NCBI RefSeq assembly: GCF_040436345.1
Contig: NC_133234.1
Coordinates: forward strand, 15,397,446 to 15,461,445
Reading direction: 5' to 3'
Length of the DNA stretch: 64,000 nucleotides
Source of the DNA: Pagrus major
Lineage: Eukaryota; Chordata; Actinopteri; Spariformes; Sparidae
The position numbers and the translations under genes are program-made. Positions within the stretch are counted from its first letter, which is position 1, and each line of letters starts with the position of its first letter. A model generated the notes under the pieces. That model saw only the letters and a list, made by a program, of their open reading frames with translations, did no database searches and had not been told where the DNA came from. Positions 1 through 14,241 of the stretch are shown here, in pieces.

Positions 1-173
1 CCGCCGTCGTAAGCACACGACACACGACAGCCGCGCTGCAAGTGAATCCTCTCCGCCGTCCGCTCGTCATCGCCGCACTCGTCGTCCTGGTTGTCGGCTC
101 TGTGAAACACTACGGTAATGTCGTCCTCTGCGGGTGAAGCCCGCTCGTGTGCGCAGTGGTTACAGTCTGCCAT
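1..173 (-). CDS. possible first coding exon of a minus-strand gene, cut by the window edge
   Basis: An ATG at 173-171 in a very good initiation context (ACCATGG on the minus strand) opens a frame that stays open for 57 codons to the window edge. The stretch is CpG-rich, unlike the AT-rich DNA to its right. The peptide begins MADCNHCAHERASP and continues acidic (DDE-rich); I recognise no domain and see no convincing splice donor before the edge. In human, the gene beyond LGI1 is SLC35G1, transcribed in the direction that would be minus here, so an N-terminal exon of such a gene is possible, but nothing in the peptide proves it. It could equally be an untranslated CpG island or a chance frame. 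Confidence 0.25.
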   Translation of the reverse strand, partial: MADCNHCAHERASPAEDDITVVFHRADNQDDECGDDERTAERIHLQRGCRVSCAYDG

Positions 174-479
174 GGTAAGATGTGACGGCCGAGCGACAGC
201 ATGCCTCGGACAGAGCGCTGTCCGCCTTCTTTGGTGCCCTGAGTGACTGAGAAGACAAGGTTAATGACTAACCTTGGTGGCAGGATACAAACTCCCATGC
301 GGTGGTTTACTTTACCCACAGGGGGGCAGAGCTGAACGCGAACCAACTCTGCCGGACGACTAAAACATTGGCCGACGTTGACGCCCATTGTAGAGGGAGG
401 CTGTGGAGACCTGAGCCAACCAAAACTCAGCTCACACACATCTGAAACGCATCAATGCAGTCGACGTGATGACAAGAAG
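174..479. other. gene-less stretch, moderately CpG-rich
   Basis: This is the stretch between the possible exon at the left edge and the repeat cluster. A 109-codon minus-strand frame at 110-439 has no recognisable domain and looks like chance in GC-richer DNA. It may be the promoter or 5' UTR of the gene running off the left edge. No other signal was seen. Confidence 0.3.
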
Positions 480-2400
480 AGTCAAAGCTCACGATTTCCC
501 TTCATTTGTACGTCAGAACCATGACGTAAGCCTATCTTAGTGTTAGTACATCATTAGTCTGTAAACTCAAAATCAACTAAATCAAATCAGTCTTAATTAT
601 GATGAGACTTTTCATATTTATGAGGTATATATTTTCCAAAAATGTCCATCAGTGTACTTCCTGGATGTAAAAGATGTTGTTGTTCACAATGGATTTAATG
701 TAGTTAACTACATTAAGTCCAGGAAGTACATGATTAAGTTTCAGGAAGTACATTGATGCCCCGAGCTTATTGCAGTGAAAACATGCATGACATCTAGAAG
801 AAAAACTAAAAGAAAATCGTGAATATGAATAGTTACATCATAATTAAGTCTGATTTAGTTTGTCAGGTATCCAAAAACTTCATTATTTTGACTTAAAAGT
901 CTAATGATGTAACTCTAAGATAGGTCTGTGTCATAGTTGGTGGCTAAACGTGGACTACATGTGTTACATCATTAGTCTGGAAACTCAAAATAGACTAAAA
1001 TAATCTGAATTATTGATTAAACTTTTCATATTTATGAGATATATATTTTCCAAAAATGTTCATCAATGTACTTCCTGAAAGTAAAAGATTGTTTTTTGTT
1101 CACGATGGATTTAATGTAGTTAAATGTAGTCCATATTTAACTACTGACTATGATGTAAACCTATCTTAGAGTTACATCAATTATCATTAATCGGTCTTAA
1201 TTATGATGTAACCATTCATATTTATGATTTTCTTTTAGTTTATTCATGCATATTTTCACTGGAATAAGCTTGGGGCATTCATGTAATTCCTGAAAGTAAA
1301 AGATGTTTTTGTTCACAATGGATTTATTGTCGTTAAATTTAGTCCATGTGATAAAAAGAAAAATTAAACCTGCGTAGCTCCTAATTTGTCTTAATATCTA
1401 CGTCATTACCATGACGTAGCCTATCTTAGTGTTACATCATTAGTCTTTAAACCCAAAATAATGAGGTTTTAGCATACTTGACAAATTAAATCATATGTTT
1501 TGTAGTCTTGTAAGTCTTAATTATGATGTAAATATACATATTTGTTCACAATGGATTTAATGTAGTACCACATTGAATCCACTGTGAACAAAAACATCTT
1601 TTACATTCAGGTTCAAGTACATTGATGCCCCAGGCTAATTCCAGCTAGAACATGCATTAATATTTTGGAAGAAAATAAGTAAATATGAATATTTACATCA
1701 TAATTAAGACTTACAGTTATGATTTAGTCTGTTAAGTATGCTAAAACCTCATTATTTTGAGTTTAACGACTAATGATGTAACATTAAGATAGGCTACATC
1801 TTACTTCCTGAAAGTAAAATGTGTTTATGTTCACAATGGATTGCATGTAGTACTACATTTCAGGAAGTACATTGATGCCCCGAGGTAATTCCAGCTAAAA
1901 CATGCATGAACTTCTGGGGAAAAACATTTCATAAATATGAACAGTTACCTCATAATTCAGACTTACAATTATGATTTTGTTTGTTGGGTATCCAAAAACT
2001 TCATCATTTTGACTTTTGAGAAGTCTACTGATGTTACATCAAGACAGGCCTATGTCATAGTTATGATGTTAAGACAAATAATGAACTAATGAACTTAATG
2101 AACTAATGAACTCATGACATATAGCCTAGGTCATTATCATGATGCAGGCCTATCTTAATGTTACATCATTATGACTCTTAAAGTAATGAGGTTTTAGGAT
2201 ACTTGACAAACTAAATAATAACTTAATCTTAATGATGATGTAACAATTCACATATATATGAGATGTTATATTTTTTTTCCCAAAGTGTTCAGGCATGTTT
2301 TGGCTGGAATGCTTGCTGCGGCAGTGTACTTCCTGAAAGTAGATTATGTTTTTGTTCACAATGGATTTACTACGAGATCATAGTTAAACCCTTTCTATTT
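480..2400. repeat. cluster of interspersed direct and inverted repeat modules
   Basis: A module containing TGTTCACAATGGATTTAATG recurs near 681, 1097, 1310, 1543, 1829 and 2353, usually preceded by CTTCCTGAAAGTAAAAGAT. Inverted copies lie at about 716-735, 1570-1610 and 1850-1870. A second module (CCTATCTTA ... TTACATCATTAGTC) occurs near 530, 1415 and 2145, with inverted copies near 905 and 1755. Junctions between head-to-head copies are palindromic: 696-715 is a perfect 20 bp palindrome and 1545-1595 a longer imperfect one. Spacing is irregular, so this is not a simple tandem satellite. Repeated insertion or inverted duplication of one non-autonomous element is the likeliest source. No coding potential was seen. 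Confidence 0.75.
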
Positions 2401-2560
2401 ACCACCACAGTGGGGTGCCCATAACACACTGACTCGACTGTAAATAGAAGCCACTTTCAGTAAGTCCATCAAGAAGACTCAGAAACTTTATGATCCAGAT
2501 ATACAGTGTGAGATGTAACACCAAATTTGAGTAACAATAAAAGAACTACGACTCTGATTT

Positions 2561-3972
2561 AGCATTTTAGTATTTTATTACTACTGTACATAAAATACAA
2601 TGAGCAACAACATGACAAAGGAGCAGCTAATACCCTCTATCCTTACCTAACTAGATGATACTGACACGAGTACGCCTATACTGTTCTGAAGTAACATGTT
2701 ACACAGCATTTAAAGAGGTGATTCTTGTTTTTGTGTTGTTTTTTTTGTTTGTTTAAGTAATTACACTAAATTCTATATCTATGAAAAATAAAACATTTAG
2801 TGTGGTCCCTTCTACATACAAAAAGCAATATCATATAAATTACTTTACACAGTATTGAAAAAACGTAAACATTATATTTGGCAAATCGTTGTCAGTGACG
2901 TTGTTAATTGTTATCACAACTGTTTCCTTTGTGCCAGAATAAGAGGAGCGTGTGAAAGCACAGGTACTAGGTGCTGCACAGTGGTTGGCTTTTTAGTTGC
3001 GGAGTAAAGACAACAATGGTTTGTGTCAATGAGGGAGAAAAGGGGCAAGAGTGCAGTGAAAGAGGGAGGGCTGGGTAACACAGTGGGACGCTTCTAGCGA
3101 GTCATTCATCAGGAGTCAACACCACGAGTGTCTGATGGACATAGAGTAGACAGGACTTTTTTTGTTCTCAGGTTTTCACGGTGTTTAGTGGAGTCTTCAT
3201 TTCATATACGCAGTGCACTTCTTTAAGTGTAAAGTAATGACAAACGGCTAATAGAACACAGGTTTACTAGCTGCCAAAATGTGCAAGAAAAATGGATTTG
3301 AGAGCAAGTAGTCTAATTTTCACCCACATTTGGCCTGAAGATGGTATTGTTCTTAACCTCTGCACTTATGCCTTGTGAGATTTTCCTGAATTGCTTCGCT
3401 AAAGTTAAAGAAAAGTTGTCTCCACTGTGTTTTTCTAGAAAAACTGTACACTTCAATCTGAACACACTTGGCCCCTTTCCCTCGAGAATGTACCTTTTAT
3501 TGCATTAGCACGACCAAAATCTTTCCTATCAAAATTCCTACAATAGAACTTAAAACAATGTATGGAGTTGAATTGCAGAGACTTCCATGAATAACAGACA
3601 AAAAAGCAGTGATTTCATAGCTTCTTTTTCCTGAAAGATAGTCAGTTCGCACTTTGAGTGGAATTAAGTTTATGGAATTGACAATAAGGCATTCCCAAAT
3701 AGTGAGGAATTAAGATGAACATACAAGGAGTTTATCAAAATAAAGTGGTTGCTGTACAAAGGCATCAGGGGCTGTGTAGAATATATCTTCAGTGTCATGG
3801 AAATGGTGTCAGACCTCTTAAAATAATCATAACCAATATCCTTTCAGATAATTTGAGCTTCTGCTTGAAACTTCCTTTTGTTTAAACTAAAATGGGAATC
3901 GGTGGTGAATGAAAGCAGAAGAGAGCATTTGAATGGTAGTGTACACGATTTGTCCCAAAGTAAGGATGGGTT
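2561..3972 (-). other. lgi1: probable lgi1 3' UTR
   Basis: The sequence downstream of the lgi1 stop codon is AT-rich, has no credible frames and no clear transposon. TTTATT at 2574-2579 reads AATAAA on the minus strand, about 1.4 kb after the stop, and the repeat cluster begins just beyond. A 3' UTR of this length suits a neuronal gene, but the end point is inferred from the hexamer alone and earlier polyadenylation is possible. Confidence 0.4.
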
Positions 3973-6900
3973 TCAATTACTCAAATCGATCATGAGGTGC
4001 TCATATATCTGAGTTTTCCCCTTGAAGCTGGACGCGAGCAGGAACACCCGGTCGTCAATGGAAACCAGAGAGAACGCACGAGGCGCCTGGATATTCAGCT
4101 CCTGGGATGGGATAAACTGGCCCCTCTTGGTGTCCCATTGGTAGACCTGCGTCAGTGAATAATCGCTGCCCAAGATGGCGTACTGCCAGTTGCCGATGGA
4201 GACGGGCTGGAACACCATAGAGCCGCGGGAAGGAAATGTCTGGACCTCCTTGAACATGGCGCCGTCCCAGCGCATCACCTTGGAGTCCCCGATGAATCTT
4301 GTCAGGCATATAAACAGCTCACCTTTGAAAAGGACACAGTAGTGAAGGGACCCTTTAGTTTACGCATTCAGCTCTAAATCTGGAACTGAAATAGACAGGC
4401 TCACAAAAACAGTTTATGTAATTCCAAAATAATTCATAGCTTGTTATTATTTGGAAAGAGTCACTAATAGACGAGCTGTCCCCTTAGAAAGAAACAAGGC
4501 AGATGATATTATATCATTTATGGGCAGGTTTTACAACAGTGGACAGTTTTTATTGCCTCTTACCACCTTAAAAAGGAAAGTGTAGTGAATTACAGCGAAG
4601 AGTGTGACTTGTGAATATTACAGACACCGTATAAAAGAAAATGTTAACACTGGATCAAAGTCTGCTGTTAATCAAAAGACACACCCAGCAGGGCAAGAAG
4701 TATTCATATCCTTGAGGTAAGTTAAAGTAGCAGTACAACACTGTGAAATAACAAGTACAAGTCCTGCACTCAAAACCTTACTTAAGTAATAGTATGCAAG
4801 TATTATCAGCAAAGCTTACTTTAAGTTTGTCAGTTGCTTAAGTGTACTTTAAGTTTGGATTCATGTAATTGCTGCATTAATGTGTATGATTCATTTTACC
4901 GTTGTATACGTTTCAGGTTGAGCTTGTACTGTGTATGTATACTGTAGGGTAGTTTAATCCACAGCAATGCATCATATTATAACTTTTTTAATGGCTCAAA
5001 CAGCCTGTTGTCAGCTTGGTTACAATTTTCCAGCTTATTCAAGATCATTTATTTAGTTTAAGAAGAAGGATTTTCTGTTTTTCTCAACCCATGAAAGAAA
5101 AATGTAAAATCTCAGCCCAGTAGCCATAATAAAACACGTATTACATTACATTTAGATTACATGTATGTAAGCGGACTTTCTCATTGGGACAAGGAAGGAA
5201 TGGTGGTGGCATGACACCTGTGTTAGGTGGCGGCCAAGCGAGAGACCACTGTTTGCTTTCTGTTTCAGCTGGTTATTTTAGCGAACCACTGAGTTATACT
5301 GCAGCTTTAATTGTGGAAACCAAACTAGATATTTTTAAGATGTCGGGACATTTTCCGAAACCTAGCCAGTTTTTTGTGCCTAAACCTAACCCAACAAGAC
5401 AAAAGGCTGACGTTTAAAGAAGTGTAAAGTTTTAACATATCTGTGGTTTGCAGAAACAATGCATTTAGACTTGTGATTGGGTTGCAAAATCACCAAATTT
5501 GGAGATACAGTACATGGTTGTCATTGGACAGAAAGGCGATGGAAAAATTGGTATCTTAAAAAAATAACCCGTAACTAAAGCCGTCACACGAATGTAGTGA
5601 AGCTCTCACCTTTGACCCGAAAGTGTTTGACGGAGAAGACGTCCTCCATATCTGGTATGTCAGTCCTGCGGTCAAACTGCTTCTGGCTCCTGTTCCACTG
5701 GTAGACGACCGGCCTCTGGGAACTGCTGGACAAGATCAGGTGGGCTTTGTTGGAGATCTCCAAATACTCGACATCTGTGTCCCGAAACCATGGGTGGAGG
5801 GACTGGTGGGAGTAGAAGCCGTTGCCGTTCCATTTGTAGACTGTTGTGGAGCCGGCCTGCGAGAGAAATAAGTAAAAGATGTCCACTGGTCACTTTTATT
5901 TAGAACACAGAGGATGAGGCCAAACGTGTGTGTGTGTGTGTGTGCGCGCGTGCGCCAACCAGAGTGTCCCCAAACATATGGGGGAGCATATGCTAACATT
6001 TGGATATGCCAGGTTAATCAGCAGGAGCAGACACAAACCGACTGTGCTGCACAGAAAAGGACACCAGGGGGAAAGACTGGCTGACATGGTGGGAAGAATA
6101 CAGCCGTTTAGAGGAGCAGGGGCTGGACAAAATAACAGAAACACCTGTACAGTATGAAGTAATCAGGTACCTTTATGCCCCTGATTTTTTCAGGTACTTG
6201 AGTTCTGGAGAAGCAAAGTGGCCAACCTTGGAGCTGTCGGCGATGACAAAGAAGGACTCCCCGTCGATCAAGAACGTCTCGATGTCGTTAGGTTTGCGAA
6301 TCTTCAGGATGTCGATGTCCTGGATCTTGATGAACTTGTTGGCGGAGGTGTCGCGTTTGTAAATGTGCGAGCCCCCGAACAACTGGGCCACGATGACAAA
6401 GAGGTGGTTGTCGATCACAAGGGGCTTGCAGACCACGGTTGAGGTGCCTGAAAAGGGAAAAGAGAAGAGAGGACAACAGAGAAAAATATGAATACGAGAC
6501 AGTTAATCATTGATACTGAAGTGATATACTGACACAATACAATCAAACCTCTGCCTCTCATTCACACAGGATTTTCCCATAACATCGATGCTGCTCTTTA
6601 GCTGTTTATGAGCTCACTTTCAATGGTGTCGTAGGTTCTGAAGGTCATCTCCACGTGATCCCATTCCAGGAAGCTGCACGTCCCAGCAAACGGTTGGGCA
6701 AACACAACATATTGATCTGTACCAAAGGTGAACGCCTCCACCGAAATGGACTCAAACTTCAGCGACTGATAGGAGGCAAATTCTGCAAAGCGTGACACAA
6801 CAATGAATAAGTCATAAGAAACAAGACATGACGATAAGAAAAGGAAGGAAACGAGTGTTGAATAGGTGAGACGGTTAACTGAGGACAGAGAGCCAGTGTT

Positions 6901-8483
6901 ATTAGTATAATGCTTCTCAGGCAGGGGGCCCACACACAGTAAGATGATACCTGCTGTGATGCAGTCAAAAGAGTGTGGCAGCAGGTCATTGAGCTTCTTC
7001 CCCTGCTGAATGGGTGGACCGCTGCAGTGGATCTCGTCCAGGGTGGCATTAGTGTGGTGCATCCACTCCACCAGCCACTTCAGCTTGCAGTCGCATATCA
7101 GGTTGTTGCCCCGTAGATCGCTAACACGCATGGACGGATCACATGTGAGATCAGTTTCAGATAAATGTATATCTTAAAGGAACAGTTCACCCAAAAATGA
7201 AAATTCAGTCATTGTTTATATCATATTACATATCTGACTCAATCCTACTCACTGGACCTTTTACACATAATAATATTAAGATTATATCTCCCTCTTCAGT
7301 TTCTGCTCATTGTTCTGCTGTCTGTCCCCTTCCACTCCTCGGCTGCACTTTGGCTTCGAGCCAGGAAAGCCACAACAACAACAAGTGTTCTATCTTCCTG
7401 AGTCGTTCGTGCTCCTTGCCCACTCTCAATCTGAATTGCCGTTGACCTTGGATGTGTGTATTGAATCCACACACACACTGTAGCCTGCATTATCTCAGCT
7501 GATTGTGGCAGCCAGGATCCAATTCTTTTCTCTGTAATTGACTTGTTTACCATTTACCCTGACATTCTGCCAGCCTTACACAAGCTTTTCCTCTTCTCCC
7601 CTCTTCATCTACATCCTCTTTTTCTTCTCTCTTCGACAATCTTTTATTTATCTTTCCATCCTGGCTACTTACTTTTACATCCTCTGTTGGTGCGGGAATC
7701 CGTCTCCATTCCTTTTTAGCACTACTACCTCATATTATCGCTGTGTATTTTAATCCCACAGTTTAAGAAAGGAGCAAGTAAGATAAAGGAAGATTACGCT
7801 CAACATTTGCCTTAAATCCTTTCCAACCCCTCCCAAATGAATCTCTCTTAGTACCACCAATTATTACATGACAGTACCATTGTACCACTGTACTTGTCTA
7901 TTTCAGAATAAATGCCACTCAAGCAAGCTCAGTAACAAATTAGAGCTGCAATGATTCATTTATTAGTTGTCAACTATTGGTTTCCTTACTCCTCTATGAC
8001 AGTTAACTTAGTATCTTTAGTTTGTGGACAAAACAAAACATTCAAGGACCTAAAGCTGCAATATGTAGTTGAAAATTAAAATTATCAATAGAATAAATAA
8101 CAGTTTTGTCATTATGACGTCCATGTATTGGGTTGTAGAGTTAGCTACCTAAAGCTCCTGCCGGTAAGACAGTAATACTGACACTTCAGGTTTACCGGCT
8201 AGTCAAATACTGATGCTTTGGGATTGTAGGTTGGGTCATCCACCATCCGAAAGCGTCAGTATTTGATGAAAAAAATCTAATATCTTACCAACTTAAGTTA
8301 ACATGCCAACCAGCTATAGTCCCGATCCATCCCAGTCTAAAGCTCCTGTGATGGCGGGTATAAACACCAACACTCCCACGGTGCTCCAAGCTCCAAGCTC
8401 CTAGCTAACTAGCTAAAGGTAGCTGCTCTCCAGACAACTACAAATCAACACGTACATGAATCCACAGAAATTGGTGTTATAGT

Positions 8484-8523
<40 letters not shown>

Positions 8524-11500
8524 CTCAATCACTCACTCACTCAATCAATCAATCAATCAATAAGAAAACTGATTAACTGATCTCTTAATGTTTGGTGCCT
8601 CTCAACAAAGAATGAAAGACAGACTGAACTCACACTTTGGTCAAAGCGTCCATGCCCTTGAAGACATCTTTGGGCAGCGTCTCAAGGTTGTTGTAAGCCA
8701 GACTCCTAATCAGAAAAGAGGGGAAAATAATGCACAAGAGATTAAATTAGAGGTCCTCAGACCGTCCTCTTCACAGAATGAGTCATTGCACTGTATCATT
8801 CTGTTCTGTTCTGTTATCTGACCTGAGCAAGAGGAGAATAAACAAATACCAATCAGAATACAAGCAACCAAATGTAAGGGAGGCACAAGTCAGAATCTGA
8901 ATGCCCTGACCATATTAATGGGACAAAAGGCTAAGTGGTGAAAGAGAAGGGAATTAAATCATTAGGAATTTAGTAATTAAGGGGCCACAATTACACTGAG
9001 TAGAGGGAGTGAGGATCATTTGCTAGAAAAGGGTGACATGCTGTTTCTTTAATATTAAGCTTATCCATTACATGGAGATGCTTAGATTTGATTCCCAAAA
9101 TACAAAGCACTGTTTTATGCTTTTAACCAACTTCTCCAAGGCTGTCAAGTGGGTGATATCTTTGCCAGCCAGCTAAAACCAACCAGCCAACCAAGACTGG
9201 CCCCCTATGAGACGTTTAATTTGTGAGCGAGGGACTTAACTTCAAAACCAGAAAGAGATGTGAATGAAATGAAATGTCAGCGTTATTCATGAAGGCTGCA
9301 TTATTTATCTGAGAGTAGGTTTTCCAGGGAGAGAGGCCATTTTGCTTTGAGTTTGTGCAAGAAAGCACTCTCCAAACAGATGGGAATAAAGCAGCAGAGT
9401 GGCCGCGAATCCAGCAGGAGCACTGCCTGTGCCCTTCAATAATGTATTTATTGTATGTGACGCATTTTAAATTCCCTCTATCAGTCTTTTTGTGTTTGTT
9501 ACCTTACTCAAAAAACAACTGAAAGTATTCACGGAACAGGAAGAGAGCACTTTATCCCACCATGTGGTTACATGGGACTTTTTGAGTCACGTAAGAACAG
9601 ATCTTAGTGGTAAATCTTACAGCTGTACACATATTATTAGTTAATAACTGCTCATTTTTCAATAGATTTAATCCTAAACCAATGAGACTAGACTGTAGGT
9701 TGGTACACCACCTTTTAAGATCATTGATTAAATTGATGTGTGAAAATGACAAGTTGCTGTGTACATGGGGATTTGTGCTGGACTATCCCAGAGCAGAAAC
9801 TTCCTGGAGTAACAGCGATGACAATCATCCGGGAAGTCACTCATGAACTCCCTCAGCTGTTTCCCTTTCCAGTGTTTATGCTAAGCTAGGCTAACTGTCT
9901 CCTGTCTGTAGCTTCATGTTGAACACGACAGTGGTATTGATCATCTCACGTGACTGCTGGCAAGGTAGTAACATTACATTTAAAGGGTAACTCCACCAAT
10001 TTCACACATTAAAGTGAGTTTACAGTTCACAGGGAGTACAACTGCATACTGTATGTGAAAAAGTAGGAGGCCTGTAAAGCCTTTTGTGGTTCAAGAGGAA
10101 GTTGCATGTAATCTAGTAAATTGCCTCTAATGATGTGCCTCAGTGGATATGTTGCATCTTGGGTAATGTAGGAGGCAGTCCACAGGGTCGAGCATTTAAC
10201 TCCTTTAATGTTGTTGGAGTCATTATCCACAGTTAATACACAAATGATCAAAACCAATACAGCAGAACTAGAGACATCGCCTTTTTTATTTCCTTCCTTC
10301 CTCCTTTTTAAAATTGGTGCCTACATTACCCACAATACATACAGCTTCCTCTGGAGCCACGAAAGTTTTATATACTTTTTTACGTATGCAGTAGTACTCC
10401 CCAAGACCTGTAAACACACTTTAATGTGTAAAATCAATGGAGTTACCCTTTAACTAAGGGCATTACCAGTCTTAGTGTAGAACACCAGTACCAGCTTTGC
10501 TATAGTTACAGGGGAAATGTTTTTAATCATCATTTCAGATGTCTGCTGCAAGAGTCATCAAGGTGGATTGTTACATGCTATTTGGCAGCTTCTAACAGAC
10601 AAGTCACTGTCAATAAAAACTGTCAGTGCTCAGAGTATAAATGAAAGCAGGCCGTTATCAAGCCACACATCCATTCAGACATGACAAGTCATACATGAAG
10701 AAGGATGCATGTATACGGAGCATTTGGCTGCACTGCTCTCACACAAAATGTGTTTAGAACGACCCGTCAGACACTTAGGGACAGATTATAGGTCACTTGG
10801 TTTAAGGTTACAGTACAGTTATATTTAGTCGTGACCTGTAGGTCACTCACGTTCTCACCTATCTTTGGTTTTGGCAAGCTCCGCAGTTCAGGGATGTGAA
10901 ATCGTGTTTATGAAACCACTGTTTATAAACTGCTGTCTGGCTTTTTCCTTATCATTTCTGTTCACAAAGAAAACTATTTTATTACATTTAACCATTACTA
11001 CCAAAAACTACATATTGATGAAAAAATTATGACGGTTAAAGTCACACAATCTTTCATCAAAAATGTGTTTAGAACCAGCTCTGCTGGCCCACTGAGTCAA
11101 CGTGACATCCACATCTGCCCTTCAGCAACCCGATCCAGCTGACACCTACAGACAGTAACCTTGGACATCACCACTGGCAGCAGCACTTCTGCCTACCTCT
11201 GCAGTTCAGACACTGACAAAGTGGTACAGAGAGAGAAAAACAGGAAACTGATGCATAGTTTTATGTTAGAATACCTTAAATAATAATATCACATTACCTC
11301 TCCCAAAGAGAAATGACTTCAACAGAGAGGTTTAGAGGGAAAGATATAGTATTACATTTTTAAAACTGGCAAAGAAGGAAAGACGGAAGGAATAAAGGAG
11401 GAGGGAAGGATGCAGAGTTTTCTAACATGGCCAACAGAACCAAAATACTTACAGGTGTATCAGTGCTTTCAGGCCCCGGAAAGCAAATGGGGATATCGAT

Positions 11501-14163
11501 GCGATTTTGTTATTTTCAATAAATCTGTGAAAGAGACATATTTCATAGATCAATTAAGATATCCGCACACAAGTATTAAATATACTGCGACAGTAAGAAT
11601 TGAAACCCTTCAACTTTCTGTACGTCTTCTCCCCTGGCAGTTGTGAGAAGCTGACAGCAGTTACAGTGTGTTACATCCAGTACGTTCACATGGGAAAGAA
11701 ATGTCTAAATGAATTATACTGTCGAGGGCCTGCACAACCAAACAGGTGTTTTCAATTATTGTACTGGAGCTAATTAGGCTCTGGTTGACGTAGAGTGGAG
11801 TTAGGTTGGGTTCTACATAAGCTCAGCAAAAATTATGAACTGGTAATCAGGTAACATAAGTGAAAGCAGCTGTGTGGGTGACACATGGGTTGATAAGGGC
11901 TTTAAAATGCCAGCATGCATGCCGATTTGCTTGATTTTTTTGTGTGGTGTTGATGGATGGATGGATTTTTTTTAAAGGTAAAGGTTTCAAATTAGAAATT
12001 GAAAGTGTGTTTGATTGCTGTATGCCTTGCCCTGTTAGTACGATAAAGAAAGTGTGCACTTGGGAAACAGTTTGTGTATTATGACCCTTAACCACGCAGA
12101 TGTATATTTCAACCATTTACAAGTTAATGATAAACACTTACAGATATTCGAGATGTGGTAAACCCAGGAACGCATCCTCATCGATAAGGTCAAGTGAATT
12201 TGCTGTGAACAGTCTGTGAAGAAAAAACAAAACAAAACAGTGAAAAATAGTACGTAATTTAAAGCTACAGTCCCCACATGACTCCCACAAAGGGTGCTGT
12301 TGTCTCTGTGAACTCGTTTGATCGTGTTCGGTGATAAGTGCTGTGATTTATCATTTACCGATGCAGGAAGTCGCCGACAGAGAGGCAGAAAGGGTGTGAG
12401 AGTTACTGTAAAGAGACAACAGACTCATTCAGCATCTCAGCCCACAGCATGTGGCTAAAGAATGAATCAAATGAATAAAACAGAGGAATGTTATATCACT
12501 CCTACATGTTTTTCATGGAATGAATGGGAGAGAGAAATGGGTGCCTCCTCCCACATGTTTCTTAGTCACCCTTTAAACCAGTAATGTCAGAATAGAGAGA
12601 GAATTGTTAGACCGACTTAAAAAAGGGACGCACAAATGAATTCACTTTTTACAAGTCCATTTTAAAGCGATTGTGTTAACCTAACATGTTAACTTTAATT
12701 GAAAAAACTTTTTTCATTTGTGTGTTGCCAATTTAAAGCCGCTACAAGGAACTTTAATCTCTCGTTGATTCTGGGCGCCCCCTGTGGAGAGAAAATGCCT
12801 CACACCTCTTGGCCACTGAGCTGGACAGCAGTGTGCATGCGTATGTCAACGTGTGTACAAACGTTTTGATATTTGAATGGTTTCTGTTGCTGAAAGGATG
12901 CAGGAGTTGAGATGCTGAAAGGAGAACAGGGCTTGTATTCTGTGACCATATTATTATACCGTTCACTTACTATTTTTTACACTTAGTTCACTTATTATGT
13001 TCAGTTTCATTACGTTTAGGCAACACAAATACTTGGTTATGTTTGGAACATGTGTCTGAAATGGTAACTTCTCCCATGTGCGTATTTTTCCAGGCTTTTT
13101 CCACAATGGCAGGTGTTAAGAAATTTCCACATGTTAAGTCTTAAAGGGTTATAAATGTGTCTATATACTCTGCTCAACCAGGAGGTAGAGTCGCCCCGAG
13201 GTCACGCTCTGGGTCACAGCGGAAGATTGTTTAGCTGCAGCACCGTATCTCTACAGCTGCCTCCCAAACAACCAATGTCACATTCTGTTCCTCCAGCATC
13301 TAAACCTTCACTTTATCTCATACAAGAGACGCACTGGTGCCATGATAGGCCAAACTCCATATTCTCCCATCCAATGCAACGTGACTTAGGTGAGCACGTT
13401 CCCACAGAGTATTCCGTAGTAATACTACGAGTATTCCGGATTGGCGTCCAACCCAAAGCGTCAGATCTGGAGATGAGACTCAGTAGTCTCCTGGAAGTTA
13501 CATTTTGCTGCTTGAACTGTAATCTAACTTTGTAATGAAACTCTTCATATCTATCTCTGATTGCATGCTCAGCGAGGCCAGCGACTCTTTGCAGCCACAG
13601 TGTTGGCCACAGAGGCCCTATTGATTAAGTGGTACTCTAATGGAGGTTAAGATACTCCAGGTCACCTTGGCAGTAAATAATGACAGACGGGGCGATGCCA
13701 CAGTGCTCACTTAAGTTTATATATCCTCCTTCTGGTCACAAGTCTTCACGCGCATCCTTACTGATTTAGTGTCGTCTGAGCATATGGAGGAACCGATGCC
13801 AGGAAAATTGGGGCGGTGACAGTGTGCTGTAATGTGCAGCACTCCAGCACTTTGTGGATTATAGCAAATTGTTCAGTAGGCTGCTATCTTTGGACAAAAA
13901 CAAAAAAAAAAGCAAAGAACATGTTCATTATTTATCTCTGCAAACACACACACACTGTCTCTCTCTCCCCACCCTCCCCCTGCTGTTAGTTGCTGTAGCC
14001 ATGTGGTCTATTGCATAATCCTGACACCATTACAGAGAATCCCCCTTTAAAATCTGCATATCAGCCTCAATACAACTCCTCCAGGGAGCTCATTGTTTTG
14101 TTCTGTCTGACACTGAGGATGGATTTACAGACACCCAGACATATAGACATCTAGACATATAGG

Positions 14164-14241
<78 letters not shown>

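Noticed and set aside
6598-7131. Single 177-codon minus-strand frame
   Set aside because: It joins lgi1 exons 6 and 7 through an intron that happens to stay open. The donor at 6950 and acceptor at 6783 with human homology show the middle part is intronic.
8483-8561. Regular short repeat considered as a CRISPR-like array
   Set aside because: It is a pure TCAA/TCAC microsatellite with no spacers, in a vertebrate genome.
13155-13535. 126-codon plus-strand frame in lgi1 intron 2
   Set aside because: No recognisable domain, and part of it (CCAACCCAAAGCGTCAG) is a repeat motif also seen near 8240 and 24240.
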